Source: Poriferisodalis sp965221945
GTDB lineage: Bacteria; Actinomycetota; Acidimicrobiia; Acidimicrobiales; Poriferisodalaceae
Assembly: GCF_965221945.1 (NCBI RefSeq)
Contig: NZ_OZ244925.1
Span: 806,001 to 870,000, forward strand
Direction of reading: 5' to 3'
Length of the DNA stretch: 64,000 bases
The position numbers and the translations under genes are program-made. Positions within the stretch are counted from its first letter, which is position 1. Each line of letters begins with the position of its first letter. The notes beneath the pieces are model-generated. The model saw only the letters and a list, made by a program, of their open reading frames with translations, ran no database searches and was not told the DNA's origin. Shown piece by piece: positions 35,262 to 43,644 of this stretch.

Positions 35262-35284
35262 CGGTCGGCAGTGAGCGCCGACCG
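35262..35284. terminator. Hairpin between convergent CoA transferase and metY
   Basis: CGGTCGGC (35262-35269) pairs perfectly with GCCGACCG (35277-35284) around a seven-base loop. It lies in the 45-base gap between converging genes, so it probably ends transcription from both sides; it lacks a T-tract. Confidence 0.5.
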
Positions 35285-35300
35285 CGGTATGTTCCCGCCC

Positions 35301-36635
35301 TCAGATGCCGGCGGCAGCTTCGAAGCCGGTGTCGAGGTCGGCGATGATGTCATCGATGGTCTCGATGCCGACCGAGAGTCGAACGAGGTTCGGCTCGACG
35401 CCGGTGTTGGACTGCTCTTCGGGCGTCAGCTGGCTGTGCGTCGTGCTGGCCGGATGGATCGCCAGGCTGCGCACGTCGCCGATGTTGGCGACGTGGCTGT
35501 GCAGCCGCAGGCTCTCCACGAACTTCTGGCCGGCCTTGGTGCCGCCTTCGATCCCGAATGCCAGCACTGAGCCGGCCCCCCTCGGCAGGTACTTGCGTGC
35601 CCGGTCGTTGTAGGGGCTGGAGGGCAGTCCGGCGTAGAGGACCCACTCGACCCGCGGATGGGACTCGAGGTACTGGGCGACCGCCTCGGCGTTCGCGACA
35701 TGCCGCTCCATGCGCAGCGACAATGTCTCGATCCCCTGCAGGAACAGGAAAGCGTTCATGGGCGAGACAGCGGCGCCGATGTCACGGAGCAGCTGCACAC
35801 GTGCCTTCAGGATGAACGAACCTGCACCGAGTGCCGGCCAGTAGGCCAGACCGTGGTAGCTGGGATCGGGCTCGGTGAACATCGCGTGCCGTCCCGAGGC
35901 CCCGAAGTCGAACGTGCCGCCGTCGACGATCAGCCCGCCGATCGACGTGCCGTGCCCGCCGATGAACTTCGTGGCCGAATGCACCACGATGTCCGCTCCA
36001 TGTGCCAGTGGCTGGCACAGGTACGGCGAGGGCACCGTGTTGTCGACGACCAGCGGAACGCCGACCGAATGGGCAACCTCGGACACGCCTTCGAAGTCCA
36101 ATATGTCGTTCTTCGGGTTGCCGATGGTCTCGCCGTAGAAGGCCCGCGTGTTGTCACGCACCGCAGCACGCCACGAGTCGAGATCGTCAGGATCGTCCAC
36201 GAACGTGGTCTCGATGCCCATCTTGGGCAGCGTGTAGTGCAACAGGTTGTACGTGCCCCCATACAGCGACGGGCTGGCCACGATGTGATCGCCCGACTCT
36301 GCCAGGTTGAGGATCGCCAGCGTCTCCGCGGCCTGGCCGGAGGACACTGCCAGCGCGCCGGGCAAGCCGACTGCCGTGCGGATTCCGCCCTCAAGCGCAC
36401 TCACCCGCTCCTCCAGCACGTGCTGGGTGGGGTTCATGATCCGCGTGTAGATGTTCCCGATCTCGGCCAGCCCGAACAGCTTTTGGGCGTGCTCGGAGCT
36501 CTCGAAGGTGTACGAGGTGGTCTGGTAGATCGGTACGGCGCGGGCGTTGGTGGCGCTGTCAGGCGCTTGGCCCGCGTGAATCATTCGGGTTTCGAAACCC
36601 CATAGCTCGTTCTGGGTTTCGATTGAGTCGCTCAT
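35301..36635 (-). CDS. metY: O-acetylhomoserine sulfhydrylase
   Basis: PLP enzyme that makes homocysteine from O-acetylhomoserine and sulfide (direct sulfhydrylation). The 444-residue protein has ETRMIHAGQAPD, TSYTFESSEHA, YTRIMNPTQHVLEER and the PLP lysine Lys223 in SATKFIGGHG. Its full length and the extra segment before the final domain fit MetY rather than the shorter MetB. ATG 36635 has GGAGG five bases upstream and overlaps the stop of a small upstream frame (ATGA). I found no SAM-riboswitch structure in the leader. Confidence 0.93.
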   Translation of the reverse strand: MSDSIETQNELWGFETRMIHAGQAPDSATNARAVPIYQTTSYTFESSEHAQKLFGLAEIGNIYTRIMNPTQHVLEERVSALEGGIRTAVGLPGALAVSSGQAAETLAILNLAESGDHIVASPSLYGGTYNLLHYTLPKMGIETTFVDDPDDLDSWRAAVRDNTRAFYGETIGNPKNDILDFEGVSEVAHSVGVPLVVDNTVPSPYLCQPLAHGADIVVHSATKFIGGHGTSIGGLIVDGGTFDFGASGRHAMFTEPDPSYHGLAYWPALGAGSFILKARVQLLRDIGAAVSPMNAFLFLQGIETLSLRMERHVANAEAVAQYLESHPRVEWVLYAGLPSSPYNDRARKYLPRGAGSVLAFGIEGGTKAGQKFVESLRLHSHVANIGDVRSLAIHPASTTHSQLTPEEQSNTGVEPNLVRLSVGIETIDDIIADLDTGFEAAAGI

Positions 36636-36832
36636 GGCGACCTCCATTTCTTACGCCCCATGAGGCGGGCCATGCCTTTCTCGGCCTCGGTGCCGAGCGG
36701 CAGCACTGTACCGGTGAATCCCGACCTGTCCAGTCGGATTTTGCATGACAGATCGGTGTCGAAATATTGGTGCCAGGTTCTTGGGTGGTCTGAGCCGTCG
36801 TTCGATGCACAGCGAGCAGGACGGCTGTGCAA
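36632..36832 (-). CDS. Possible small protein coupled to metY
   Basis: A frame of up to 66 codons (TTG 36832) ends in an ATGA overlap with metY. Its second half has the GC-rich third positions of real genes here and reads RLDRSGFTGTVLPLGTEAEK then GMARLMGRKKWRSP. I do not recognise it. It may be a real small protein, a leader peptide that couples translation to metY, or the tail of a decayed gene. The first ~25 codons look non-coding and the start is unknown. Confidence 0.35.
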   Translation of the reverse strand: MHSRPARCASNDGSDHPRTWHQYFDTDLSCKIRLDRSGFTGTVLPLGTEAEKGMARLMGRKKWRSP

Positions 36833-36845
36833 TGAGTGCGCCGGC

Positions 36846-37871
36846 TCAGAACCCCGTCTGCTTGTCGACGACGCCCTCCAGCGGGCGACCTTCCCGCAAT
36901 GCCACCAGATTGCGGCAGAACCGCTTCAGGTTGCGCCGTGCGCGGTGTTGGCTCGCTCCAGCGGTATGGGGTGTCATGACACAGTTGTCGAAGCCCCACA
37001 GCGGGCTGTCGGCGGGCAACGGCTCGGTGGGTGCGACATCGAGAGCCGCCCCGCCGATGCGGCCCTCGGCCAGCGCACGTTCCAGCGCCGGTCCGTCGAT
37101 GATCTCGCCGCGGGTCACGTTGAGCAGGATCGCCCCATCGGGCATCAGTGCGAACATCTCGTCGTCGAACATCGCCCGGGTCGCGTCGGTGAGGGGCAAG
37201 CCCACTGCCAGCACGTCACTGGTGGCGACGATGTCGGCGAGCGCTTCGGGGCCGCCGACGCTGTCCACGCCGTCGCTGGGCGAAACCGGGTACAGGTCCA
37301 TCACCTGCACCTTCATGCCGAACGCCACGGCTCGGCGGGCGAGGTGCCTGCCAGTGCCGCCGAACCCCAGAATGCCCATGGTCAGGCCCTCGAGCTCGAG
37401 TTCGCTGTAGCGCATCCGCTCTCGGTGGTCGTTGTCCCATCCCTCGGGACCGAGTTTGGTGGCCGTTGCGATGCGCCTGACCAGCGCCAGCAGCAGGCCG
37501 AAAGCGTGGTCTGCGAGGTGGCTGCCGACCAAGCCCTTCTCGCCAGTGAGCACGACGTCACTGGCGAGGAACGTCGGGTACATGAACATATCGACGCCTG
37601 ATGCCGTTGCATGGATCCAGCGCAGGTTCGGCGCTGCATCGAACAGCCACTCGGGCACGATGCCGAGGATCACCTGTGCGTCTGCCGCCAAGGGAACGCC
37701 GTCTCGTGGCCGGTCCGCGATGTTCACCACGGCACCTGGCCCGGCCGCGGCACGGATTGCGGCTTCGTCAGCTTCGCTGACGTCGGGCAGCGTCAGCGTC
37801 TTGGTGACGAGCACGTTGAGCGGCCCGTCGGGCACTTCCAGAATCGTCGGTCCGGGTATTGCAGAACTCAT
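36846..37871 (-). CDS. D-isomer 2-hydroxyacid dehydrogenase
   Basis: A 341-residue NAD(P)-dependent dehydrogenase. The Rossmann motif is GILGFGGTGRHLARRA, the catalytic arginine lies in LLNVTRGEIIDGPAL, the glutamate in the DVAPTEPLP segment and the catalytic histidine in VMTPHTAG. Residues 1-100 form the substrate-binding half. Its ATG overlaps the stop of the hydratase-like gene upstream (ATGA), so the two act in one operon, perhaps on a 2-keto or 2-hydroxy acid. The substrate is unknown. Confidence 0.87.
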   Translation of the reverse strand: MSSAIPGPTILEVPDGPLNVLVTKTLTLPDVSEADEAAIRAAAGPGAVVNIADRPRDGVPLAADAQVILGIVPEWLFDAAPNLRWIHATASGVDMFMYPTFLASDVVLTGEKGLVGSHLADHAFGLLLALVRRIATATKLGPEGWDNDHRERMRYSELELEGLTMGILGFGGTGRHLARRAVAFGMKVQVMDLYPVSPSDGVDSVGGPEALADIVATSDVLAVGLPLTDATRAMFDDEMFALMPDGAILLNVTRGEIIDGPALERALAEGRIGGAALDVAPTEPLPADSPLWGFDNCVMTPHTAGASQHRARRNLKRFCRNLVALREGRPLEGVVDKQTGF

Positions 37872-38647
37872 GAGATGGTCGCCTCCACGGCTCCGATGCC
37901 GCTGTAGTGAGCCGTCCAGGTCTGACCAGATTCAACCCGGAAGCGGGCGTAGGCACCGGTGATGACGCTCTGACCCGCCTCGAGGGCCATGCCGTGCCGG
38001 TGCAGTGTGGCGGCGAGCCGGGCGATCGACAGGTAGGGGTTGTCGACCTCGTCCGCGGCCGTGCAGCTGAAGCGCTCTTCGCCATCGCACGAGACCGTCA
38101 CCACGCAGCGGTCGAGATCTACGGCGGCCGGGGCGGCCACGCCGGAACCCTGCACGATGGCCCAGTTCGTCAGGTTGTCGGCGACGAGCATGGCCAGGTT
38201 CCCGCCGACGGCGACCCGCGCTTCGTTCACCTCGTAGCCGGCGCAGGCCTGTGAGATGCGGGCGGGCACCGAGGCCGGATCGACATTGTCACCGGCGATG
38301 CGCTCGCCGATCACGAAACACATCTCGGGCTCGATGCTCACCTTGTTGATCTCTGCCGACGGGATCGAGCCTGGCGATTCGAGCACGCGATTGACGTGCC
38401 CAAATGGGCGGTCATCGATACCTACGGCAGTGCGTGCGCGATCCGACGTGAGACCCACCTTCCAGCCTGCTTGCGTAGCGCCATTCGCGACCGCTCGTCG
38501 CTGCATCTCGCACTGGATCCCAAGCCCGTCCTCGAAGCCCAGATCGGCAAATACCCCAGTCGGCACGTCACCGCCGTTCGCGTAGAAGCCCGAGAGCGCG
38601 TCGGCTGCGGCGAGCTGTCCGGGGTTGAGCTGCCTTGGCGGGGTCAC
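37868..38647 (-). CDS. 2-keto-4-pentenoate hydratase-like protein (FAH family)
   Basis: A 259-residue member of the MhpD/fumarylacetoacetate hydrolase family, which hydrates 2-hydroxypentadienoate-type acids in meta-cleavage pathways. Landmarks: GWKVGLTSDRAR, EPEMCFVIGERI with metal-binding glutamates, and the ending AGQSVITGAYARFRV. GTG 38647 matches family length and is preceded by TAAGGT (38661-38656) eight bases before it, so it may be leaderless. The frame is open to 38734 but that part is not conserved. No ring-cleavage dioxygenase gene is nearby. Confidence 0.83.
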   Translation of the reverse strand: MTPPRQLNPGQLAAADALSGFYANGGDVPTGVFADLGFEDGLGIQCEMQRRAVANGATQAGWKVGLTSDRARTAVGIDDRPFGHVNRVLESPGSIPSAEINKVSIEPEMCFVIGERIAGDNVDPASVPARISQACAGYEVNEARVAVGGNLAMLVADNLTNWAIVQGSGVAAPAAVDLDRCVVTVSCDGEERFSCTAADEVDNPYLSIARLAATLHRHGMALEAGQSVITGAYARFRVESGQTWTAHYSGIGAVEATIS

Positions 38648-38655
38648 AGCGGCGC

Positions 38656-38661
38656 ACCTTA
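38656..38661 (-). promoter_or_regulatory. Putative -10 hexamer for the hydratase-dehydrogenase operon
   Basis: TAAGGT on the minus strand ends eight bases before GTG 38647; no ribosome site lies between. Confidence 0.4.
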
Positions 38662-38779
38662 GAGGCCGGGCGGCTCGTGAGTACAGCGAACACGAGCGGG
38701 AGATCAGGTTCCGCTGCCCGGTCTTGGCACGCACCTACAGATGTCCGGGATCGTCCTTCGCGATGCATGGCGCTCGCCG

Positions 38780-38785
38780 TAGTGT
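38780..38785 (+). promoter_or_regulatory. Putative -10 hexamer, leaderless arsI promoter
   Basis: TAGTGT followed by exactly six bases and ATG 38792, with no Shine-Dalgarno. Confidence 0.5.
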
Positions 38786-38791
38786 GAACCC

Positions 38792-39229
38792 ATGAGATTG
38801 CAACTGGCGCTCAACGTGGACGACATCGACGAAGCAGTCGACTTCTACTCGCGCTTGTTCGGCGCGGAACCTGCGAAGCGGCGCGACGGGTACGCCAACT
38901 TCGCTATCGACGAACCGCCGCTGAAGCTGGTGCTGTTCGAGTCGCCGGGCGACGGCGGCACGATCAACCATCTCGGCGTCGAGACCACGTCGGACGATGA
39001 GGTGTTTGCAGCGCAACGGCGCCTCACCACGGCCGGCCTAGAGACGACCGGCGTCGACGAGACCATGTGCTGCTACGCCGACAAGGTCGAGACCTGGGTC
39101 ACCGATCCGGCCGGTGTCGAATGGGAGTGGTACGTCAAAACCGGCGACAACGAGGTCCGCGACAACGTGGTGGTTGCCAACCCGGTCGCTTCCAGTTCAG
39201 GCGCTGCCCCCTGCCGCTGCCCCAGCTGA
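38792..39229 (+). CDS. arsI: ArsI/CadI-type VOC protein (C-As lyase)
   Basis: A 145-residue vicinal-oxygen-chelate protein very like ArsI, the Fe(II)-dependent lyase that splits the carbon-arsenic bond of trivalent organoarsenicals. The start RLQLALNVDDIDEAVDFY, the stretch GYANFAIDEPPLKLVLFE and the vicinal Cys93-Cys94 (TMCCYADKVETWVTDP), which bind arsenic, are diagnostic. Gln4, His60 and Glu112 are the expected metal ligands. The C-terminus has another cysteine pair (APCRCP). No arsR, arsM or arsenic pump is beside it, so it stands alone in this region. Confidence 0.87.
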   Translation: MRLQLALNVDDIDEAVDFYSRLFGAEPAKRRDGYANFAIDEPPLKLVLFESPGDGGTINHLGVETTSDDEVFAAQRRLTTAGLETTGVDETMCCYADKVETWVTDPAGVEWEWYVKTGDNEVRDNVVVANPVASSSGAAPCRCPS

Positions 39230-39296
39230 GTTCAACTCCGGCTGCTCCTGCGGGGAGGCTGAGCCGATAGGCAGCGAAGCCGTGGCCCGAGCGGCC

Positions 39297-39320
39297 CGTG
39301 AGCGCAGCGAACGAGAGCGG
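39297..39320. repeat. Short dispersed repeat motif copy (also at 38676-38699)
   Basis: GTGAGCGCAGCGAACGAG-type sequence. The 24-base stretch at 38676-38699 matches at 20 of 24 positions, and a weaker reverse-strand copy lies at 32304-32326. All three are outside genes, which suggests a small dispersed repeat family. Confidence 0.4.
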
Positions 39321-39366
39321 AAAACAGCAGGTTCGACAACCGAGGGATTGCCTATCCGCGCTCCTG

Positions 39367-40185
39367 CTAGGACTGCGGACGGCGCTCGCGCAAGAGCACT
39401 TCCTGGGCGATGGTCGCGATGTGGCGGCCATCGGGGGAGAAGAGGTTCCCGACCGTCATCCCGCGGGCGCCCGTGAGGCCGTGGCAGTCGAATTGGTACA
39501 GATGCCATTCGTCGGCCCGCATGGGGCGGTGGAACCACATGGCGTGGTCCAGCGATGCACCCATGAACGTCTCCTGGTACCGCTCGCGGGTCACCTGCAA
39601 CGGGTGCAGCGATCGAGCGGCGTTGAACTGGATCGCGTCGGACGTGAACGCCAGGCCGCAGATGTGCAGGCGGGGATCGTCGTTGATGGGGTCGACGATG
39701 CGTACCCAGCCCATCGATTGGCCGGCCCCGGGATAGCTGACCAGCGGTCGGCGCTCCATGATCCAGGGCCACCGTTCCTCGTCGGTGTTGCGGCAATCCT
39801 CCGGATCGGGTGCTAGCGGGATTCGCGCCGTCTGTACTTGGGCATCCTGCTCGGCAACGTGGAACGAGCACGACAGGTTCAGGATTGCGCCACCGCTTTG
39901 CCGGGCGACGACGGCACGTGTGCAAAACGATCGCCCGTTGCGTAGCCGGTCGACTTCGTAGCGGACCGGCTCGTCGAGCGTGCCGCCGCGGATGAAGTAC
40001 GCGTGGACCGAATGCGGCACGAACGTCTCGTCTACCGTCTGGAATGCCGCCCACAGGCCTTGAGCAATGACCTGGCCGCCATAGATGCGGCCCCACATGT
40101 ACTCCGGACTCACCCCGACGTAGGTATCGGGACCGTGTTCTTCGAGGAACATCACCTCGCCGTAGGTGGTGGGAAGAGTGCCCAT
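39367..40185 (-). CDS. tesB: Acyl-CoA thioesterase II
   Basis: A 272-residue double-hotdog thioesterase that hydrolyses acyl-CoA to free acid and CoA. The N-terminal RIYGGQVIAQGLWAAFQTV and HSVHAYFIRGG, and the C-terminal ASLDHAMWFHRPMRADEW with its catalytic Asp region, are TesB signatures. It lies 12 bases downstream of an acyl-CoA dehydrogenase gene and so belongs to the fatty-acid-type catabolic operon. The 137 bases between it and arsI hold only a copy of a short repeat motif (39297-39320). Confidence 0.91.
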   Translation of the reverse strand: MGTLPTTYGEVMFLEEHGPDTYVGVSPEYMWGRIYGGQVIAQGLWAAFQTVDETFVPHSVHAYFIRGGTLDEPVRYEVDRLRNGRSFCTRAVVARQSGGAILNLSCSFHVAEQDAQVQTARIPLAPDPEDCRNTDEERWPWIMERRPLVSYPGAGQSMGWVRIVDPINDDPRLHICGLAFTSDAIQFNAARSLHPLQVTRERYQETFMGASLDHAMWFHRPMRADEWHLYQFDCHGLTGARGMTVGNLFSPDGRHIATIAQEVLLRERRPQS

Positions 40186-40197
40186 GCAAGCGCGTGT

Positions 40198-41418
40198 CTA
40201 CAGCATTCCCTTTCGGGAATCGCGCCATGGCACATCGCGGTCGAGGCGCGGCTCGCCCGGCAAGCCGAGCACCCGCTCGCCCAGGATGTTGCGTTGGATC
40301 TCGTCGGTGCCGCCCCGGATCGACATCGACGGTGCCGTCACCGTCTCGATGTAGCCGTGACCGTCTTCGAGCATGCCCGCAGCGCCAGCGGCGCGATTCG
40401 CCAGATAGGCGCGTCGCTTGTACGACGAAACCGTTCGCAGCTTCGCGCCGCTGCCGGCCGGCCCGGGACTGCCGCCTGACCGAGCCTCGTCGGCCGCCCG
40501 CTGCACCGTCCAGCGCGACGCCATGTCTGCGGCGTAGACGGAAACTGCCTCGGCTCGCCGGACATCGCCGCCCAACGCCTCAAGTTTGACGAGGTCGGCG
40601 ATCCACGGCGGGACACGGGTTCCCCGCTTCGCACCGTCACCGCCTCCCCTGCTGCCGGCTCCGGCCCGTTCGTGCCCCAGGATCGTCATGGCAACCCGCC
40701 AGCCTTCGCCCACATCGCCGACGCGCCACTCGTCAGCCACGACAGCGTCGTTCACGAACACCTCGCTGAAGTGCGCGTCATTGTTCATCTGGCGCAGCGG
40801 CCGTACCTCGACTCCGGGCGCGTCCATGGCCACCACGAACATCGTCAGGCCCTTGTGCTTGGGCTGTGCGGGGTCGGTGCGGGCCAAGCAGATTCCCCAT
40901 TCGGCCCACATCGCACGGCTGGTCCACGTCTTCTGGCCGCCCAGACGCCACACATCGCCGTCTCGCTCAGCGCTCAGGGCCACGTTGGCGAGGTCCGAGC
41001 CAGCTTCGGGCTCGGAAAACATCTGGCACCAGATTTCGGCTCCTGACGCGATCGGTCGCAGCCAGCGATCCTGCTGCTCGGCGGTCCCGTGCGCCAGCAG
41101 GGCGGGGCCAACCATGCCGAGCCCGATTGCGAACGGGTACAGGTCGGGCACCACGTACTCGCGCAGTACGGAGCCGATGAGCTGGTTCTCGGCCGGGGAC
41201 ACATCCCGGCCGCCGTGGATGGCCGGCCAGGTCGGTACGTGCCAGCCGCCCTCCACGGTTGCGGCCAGGTAGGCCCGACCGTTGTCGAGGTCGTCGCTGC
41301 CTGCCCCCATCGAGGTCGGCCGAGTCTGGTCGGTGCGGCGTTCAAGCAGGCCGTCGAGTGCCGCTCGAATGTCGTCGGCGACCAGAGCGCTGGCTGGCTT
41401 CGACGAGGGATTCGCCAT
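40198..41418 (-). CDS. Acyl-CoA dehydrogenase
   Basis: A 406-residue FAD enzyme catalysing alpha,beta-dehydrogenation of an acyl-CoA. Family motifs: WCQMFSEPEAGSDLANVALSA in two parts, GQKTWTSRAMWAEWGICLAR, and the C-terminal PSMSIRGGTDEIQRNILGER. An Arg/Gly-rich stretch (about 255-272) is atypical. ATG overlaps the enoyl-CoA hydratase stop by one base (TGATG), so consecutive beta-oxidation steps are coupled. Confidence 0.92.
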   Translation of the reverse strand: MANPSSKPASALVADDIRAALDGLLERRTDQTRPTSMGAGSDDLDNGRAYLAATVEGGWHVPTWPAIHGGRDVSPAENQLIGSVLREYVVPDLYPFAIGLGMVGPALLAHGTAEQQDRWLRPIASGAEIWCQMFSEPEAGSDLANVALSAERDGDVWRLGGQKTWTSRAMWAEWGICLARTDPAQPKHKGLTMFVVAMDAPGVEVRPLRQMNNDAHFSEVFVNDAVVADEWRVGDVGEGWRVAMTILGHERAGAGSRGGGDGAKRGTRVPPWIADLVKLEALGGDVRRAEAVSVYAADMASRWTVQRAADEARSGGSPGPAGSGAKLRTVSSYKRRAYLANRAAGAAGMLEDGHGYIETVTAPSMSIRGGTDEIQRNILGERVLGLPGEPRLDRDVPWRDSRKGML

Positions 41419-42248
41419 CAGCTGCGGGTGAAGTTCGGCGTGCGGCGCTCGTTCATGGCGCTGACGCCCTCGCGCCAGTCGTTGGTGGTCCGCAGCCGAT
41501 CCTGCTCGGCCTTCTCGTTGTCGGTCGCAGCCTTGATGGCGTCCGCCAGGTGGCCCCGCATCGTGTTCCGGATGGACTCGACGGCTAGCGGAGCAGACCC
41601 TGCGATCTCGCAGGCCAAGTCGTACGCAGCCGAGCGCAGTCCCTCCAGCGGCACCAGCTTGTCCGCCAGACCGATCTCGACAGCTTCGTCACCCTTGACT
41701 CGCCTGCCCGTGTAGAGCAGCTCCATTGCTCGCTGGTGGCCGACCAGCATTGGCAAGGTGACGGTCAGCCCGAATCCGTGATGGAAGCCCAGCCGGGCGA
41801 AGTTGGCAGTGAAGCGGGCCTCGGGCGCGGCGACGCGGAAGTCCGGGAAGCACGCCACGCCGAGTCCGCCGCCGACTGCAGCGCCCTGGACGGCCCCGAC
41901 CACTGGCTTGCGCTTCGAGAAGAGGTCGAAGGCAGCGTCGTAGAGGTGCCGCGGGCTGCCGTCAGCGTTCGTTGCTGTGATCTCGCCTCCGCGCCCCCCG
42001 GAACCGAATTGGGCGCCAGCGCAAAAGTTCTTGCCCTCGGCGCACAGCACGCTGGCTCGGCAACCGTCCTCTGCGTCGAGGTCACCGAAGGCGGCGACCA
42101 ACCCGTCGATCAGCTCCAGATCGAAGAAGTTGTGCGGTGGCCGGTGGATCTCCACGACCGCCACGTGGTCGTCGCTCAGCTTGACCGAGATGTCCCCGTA
42201 CTGGCCGAATTCGTCGAATGCGCTGTCAGCGGTGTCAAGTCCGTTCAT
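41418..42248 (-). CDS. Enoyl-CoA hydratase/isomerase
   Basis: A 276-residue crotonase-fold protein that hydrates (or isomerises) enoyl-CoA. The oxyanion-hole segments LCAEGKNFCAGAQFG and AVQGAAVGGGLGVACFPDFR are present. An insert with several glycines (SGGRGGEIT) lies after the first. It is the first gene of the ech-acad-tesB operon; 140 bases upstream separate it from the DUF4143 ATPase gene and carry its promoter. Confidence 0.92.
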   Translation of the reverse strand: MNGLDTADSAFDEFGQYGDISVKLSDDHVAVVEIHRPPHNFFDLELIDGLVAAFGDLDAEDGCRASVLCAEGKNFCAGAQFGSGGRGGEITATNADGSPRHLYDAAFDLFSKRKPVVGAVQGAAVGGGLGVACFPDFRVAAPEARFTANFARLGFHHGFGLTVTLPMLVGHQRAMELLYTGRRVKGDEAVEIGLADKLVPLEGLRSAAYDLACEIAGSAPLAVESIRNTMRGHLADAIKAATDNEKAEQDRLRTTNDWREGVSAMNERRTPNFTRS

Positions 42249-42388
42249 GACGGCGAGCGTAGATGCGCCGCCCGCGGAGCGCTCAGGTCACCGGATGCTC
42301 CATCACTGCCATGCCAGCCGTCGTGGGACGTCGCCTTGCGCAGATTCCCGAAGGGTCGTCAAGTCGTCAGCGTCGGCAGCTTGGAATC

Positions 42389-43618
42389 TCAGGCCCACAG
42401 GGCTGAGATCGGCACTGCGGTGATGCGGTCGGCGAGGTCGAAGGTGTCGCGCCCGGTGTGGAACACGATGCCCGCGACGAAGCGCTCGTCCATCGAGTCG
42501 CGCAGCCATTGGAGGTGCCGGGCGTCGGAACGGCTCACCGCCGCGGCCGACTTGATCTCGACGCCAATGATTCGGCCGCCTCCGAGCTCTGCCACCATGT
42601 CGACTTCGCGGCGCCCGTCGCCGCTGCGCAGATGCATCAGGCGGTAGCGCGTGGTCGAGGCAGCAGCTTCTGCACGCAGCTGAGCGACAACGAAAGTGTC
42701 GATGAAGCGGCCGATCAGGTCGCCGGACGCGAGCACATCGTCGATGCCTACGCGCAGGATGCCGGCAAGGAGCCCTGAGTCGATCACGTAGCGCTTCGGC
42801 GCCCGGCTCATGCGCTTCAAGCGATTCGTTGACCACGCCGACAGATCGTCGGTCACCATCAGGTCGGCTAGCAGCCGGTCGTAGGCAACAGCGGTCTTGC
42901 GGCTGATGCCCGCTGCGTCGTACAGCGTCTTGTGGCTCGGTGTTCCTGCCGAATTCTCCGCATACGCCTGCAGGTACCGCTGCAGGCGGGCTGCGTCAGG
43001 CGCTTCGCTGTAGATGCGGGCGTCACGCAAAGCAATCTGGTCGGCGTAGCTCTCGAGCCACGCACGCCCGGTGCGGGGGCCAAGCTCGAGAGCCGGCTCG
43101 GGAAAGCCACCACACACCGCAAGCTCCACATAATCCCGCAGGTCCATCGGCGCTCGGTCACCTGCTGACAGTGGCTCGCCCGCTACCACCCGGTCGATGA
43201 AGGTGCTCTGTGTTTGTTGCCGCTGCTCGGCCACGCTCAGCGGGTACATACGCAGCACGACCACACGGCCTGTTCCCGGCCAGAAACGATCGTCGCGATC
43301 GGAGCGAAACGAGCCGGTGATGAGGAACCGACCAGGGCGGCGATCGGTGTCCACGGCACGCTTCACAGCACCGAGCACGTCGGGCACCATCTGCCACTCA
43401 TCGAGCAGCACCGGCTCGTCTCGCTCCCGCAGCGCAGCGTCTGGGTTCGCACGGAATGCGGCGGCCTCGTCAGAGTCCAAGCGCACGACGGTGCGGGCGT
43501 AGCGACGCGCCGTCGTCGTCTTGCCACAAGCGCGTGGTCCGATGACCAGCACCGCAGGCAGCTCGGCCAGATAGTCGGTGATGAGGGCATCCGCTGTCCT
43601 GAGCACGTACTGGCTCAT
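42389..43618 (-). CDS. AAA-family ATPase with DUF4143
   Basis: A 409-residue ATPase of the AAA_14 plus DUF4143 type. Walker A is GPRACGKTT (about 27-35), Walker B is PVLLDEWQ, and the C-terminal DUF4143 domain contains the nuclease-like VDMVAELGGGRIIGVEIKSA (a PD-(D/E)xK-type D...ExK arrangement). Such proteins are widespread, mobile and of unclear function. Upstream are three 23-base direct repeats. It interrupts two fatty-acid operons and may be an insertion. Confidence 0.88.
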   Translation of the reverse strand: MSQYVLRTADALITDYLAELPAVLVIGPRACGKTTTARRYARTVVRLDSDEAAAFRANPDAALRERDEPVLLDEWQMVPDVLGAVKRAVDTDRRPGRFLITGSFRSDRDDRFWPGTGRVVVLRMYPLSVAEQRQQTQSTFIDRVVAGEPLSAGDRAPMDLRDYVELAVCGGFPEPALELGPRTGRAWLESYADQIALRDARIYSEAPDAARLQRYLQAYAENSAGTPSHKTLYDAAGISRKTAVAYDRLLADLMVTDDLSAWSTNRLKRMSRAPKRYVIDSGLLAGILRVGIDDVLASGDLIGRFIDTFVVAQLRAEAAASTTRYRLMHLRSGDGRREVDMVAELGGGRIIGVEIKSAAAVSRSDARHLQWLRDSMDERFVAGIVFHTGRDTFDLADRITAVPISALWA

Positions 43619-43644
43619 GGCACCAGTCTAGGCCGCAAGTCTCG

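Noticed and set aside
36636..36845. SAM riboswitch before metY
   Set aside because: Looked for in the leader because metY genes often have one, but no consistent stem and core pattern was seen; the region reads instead as a possible small frame.
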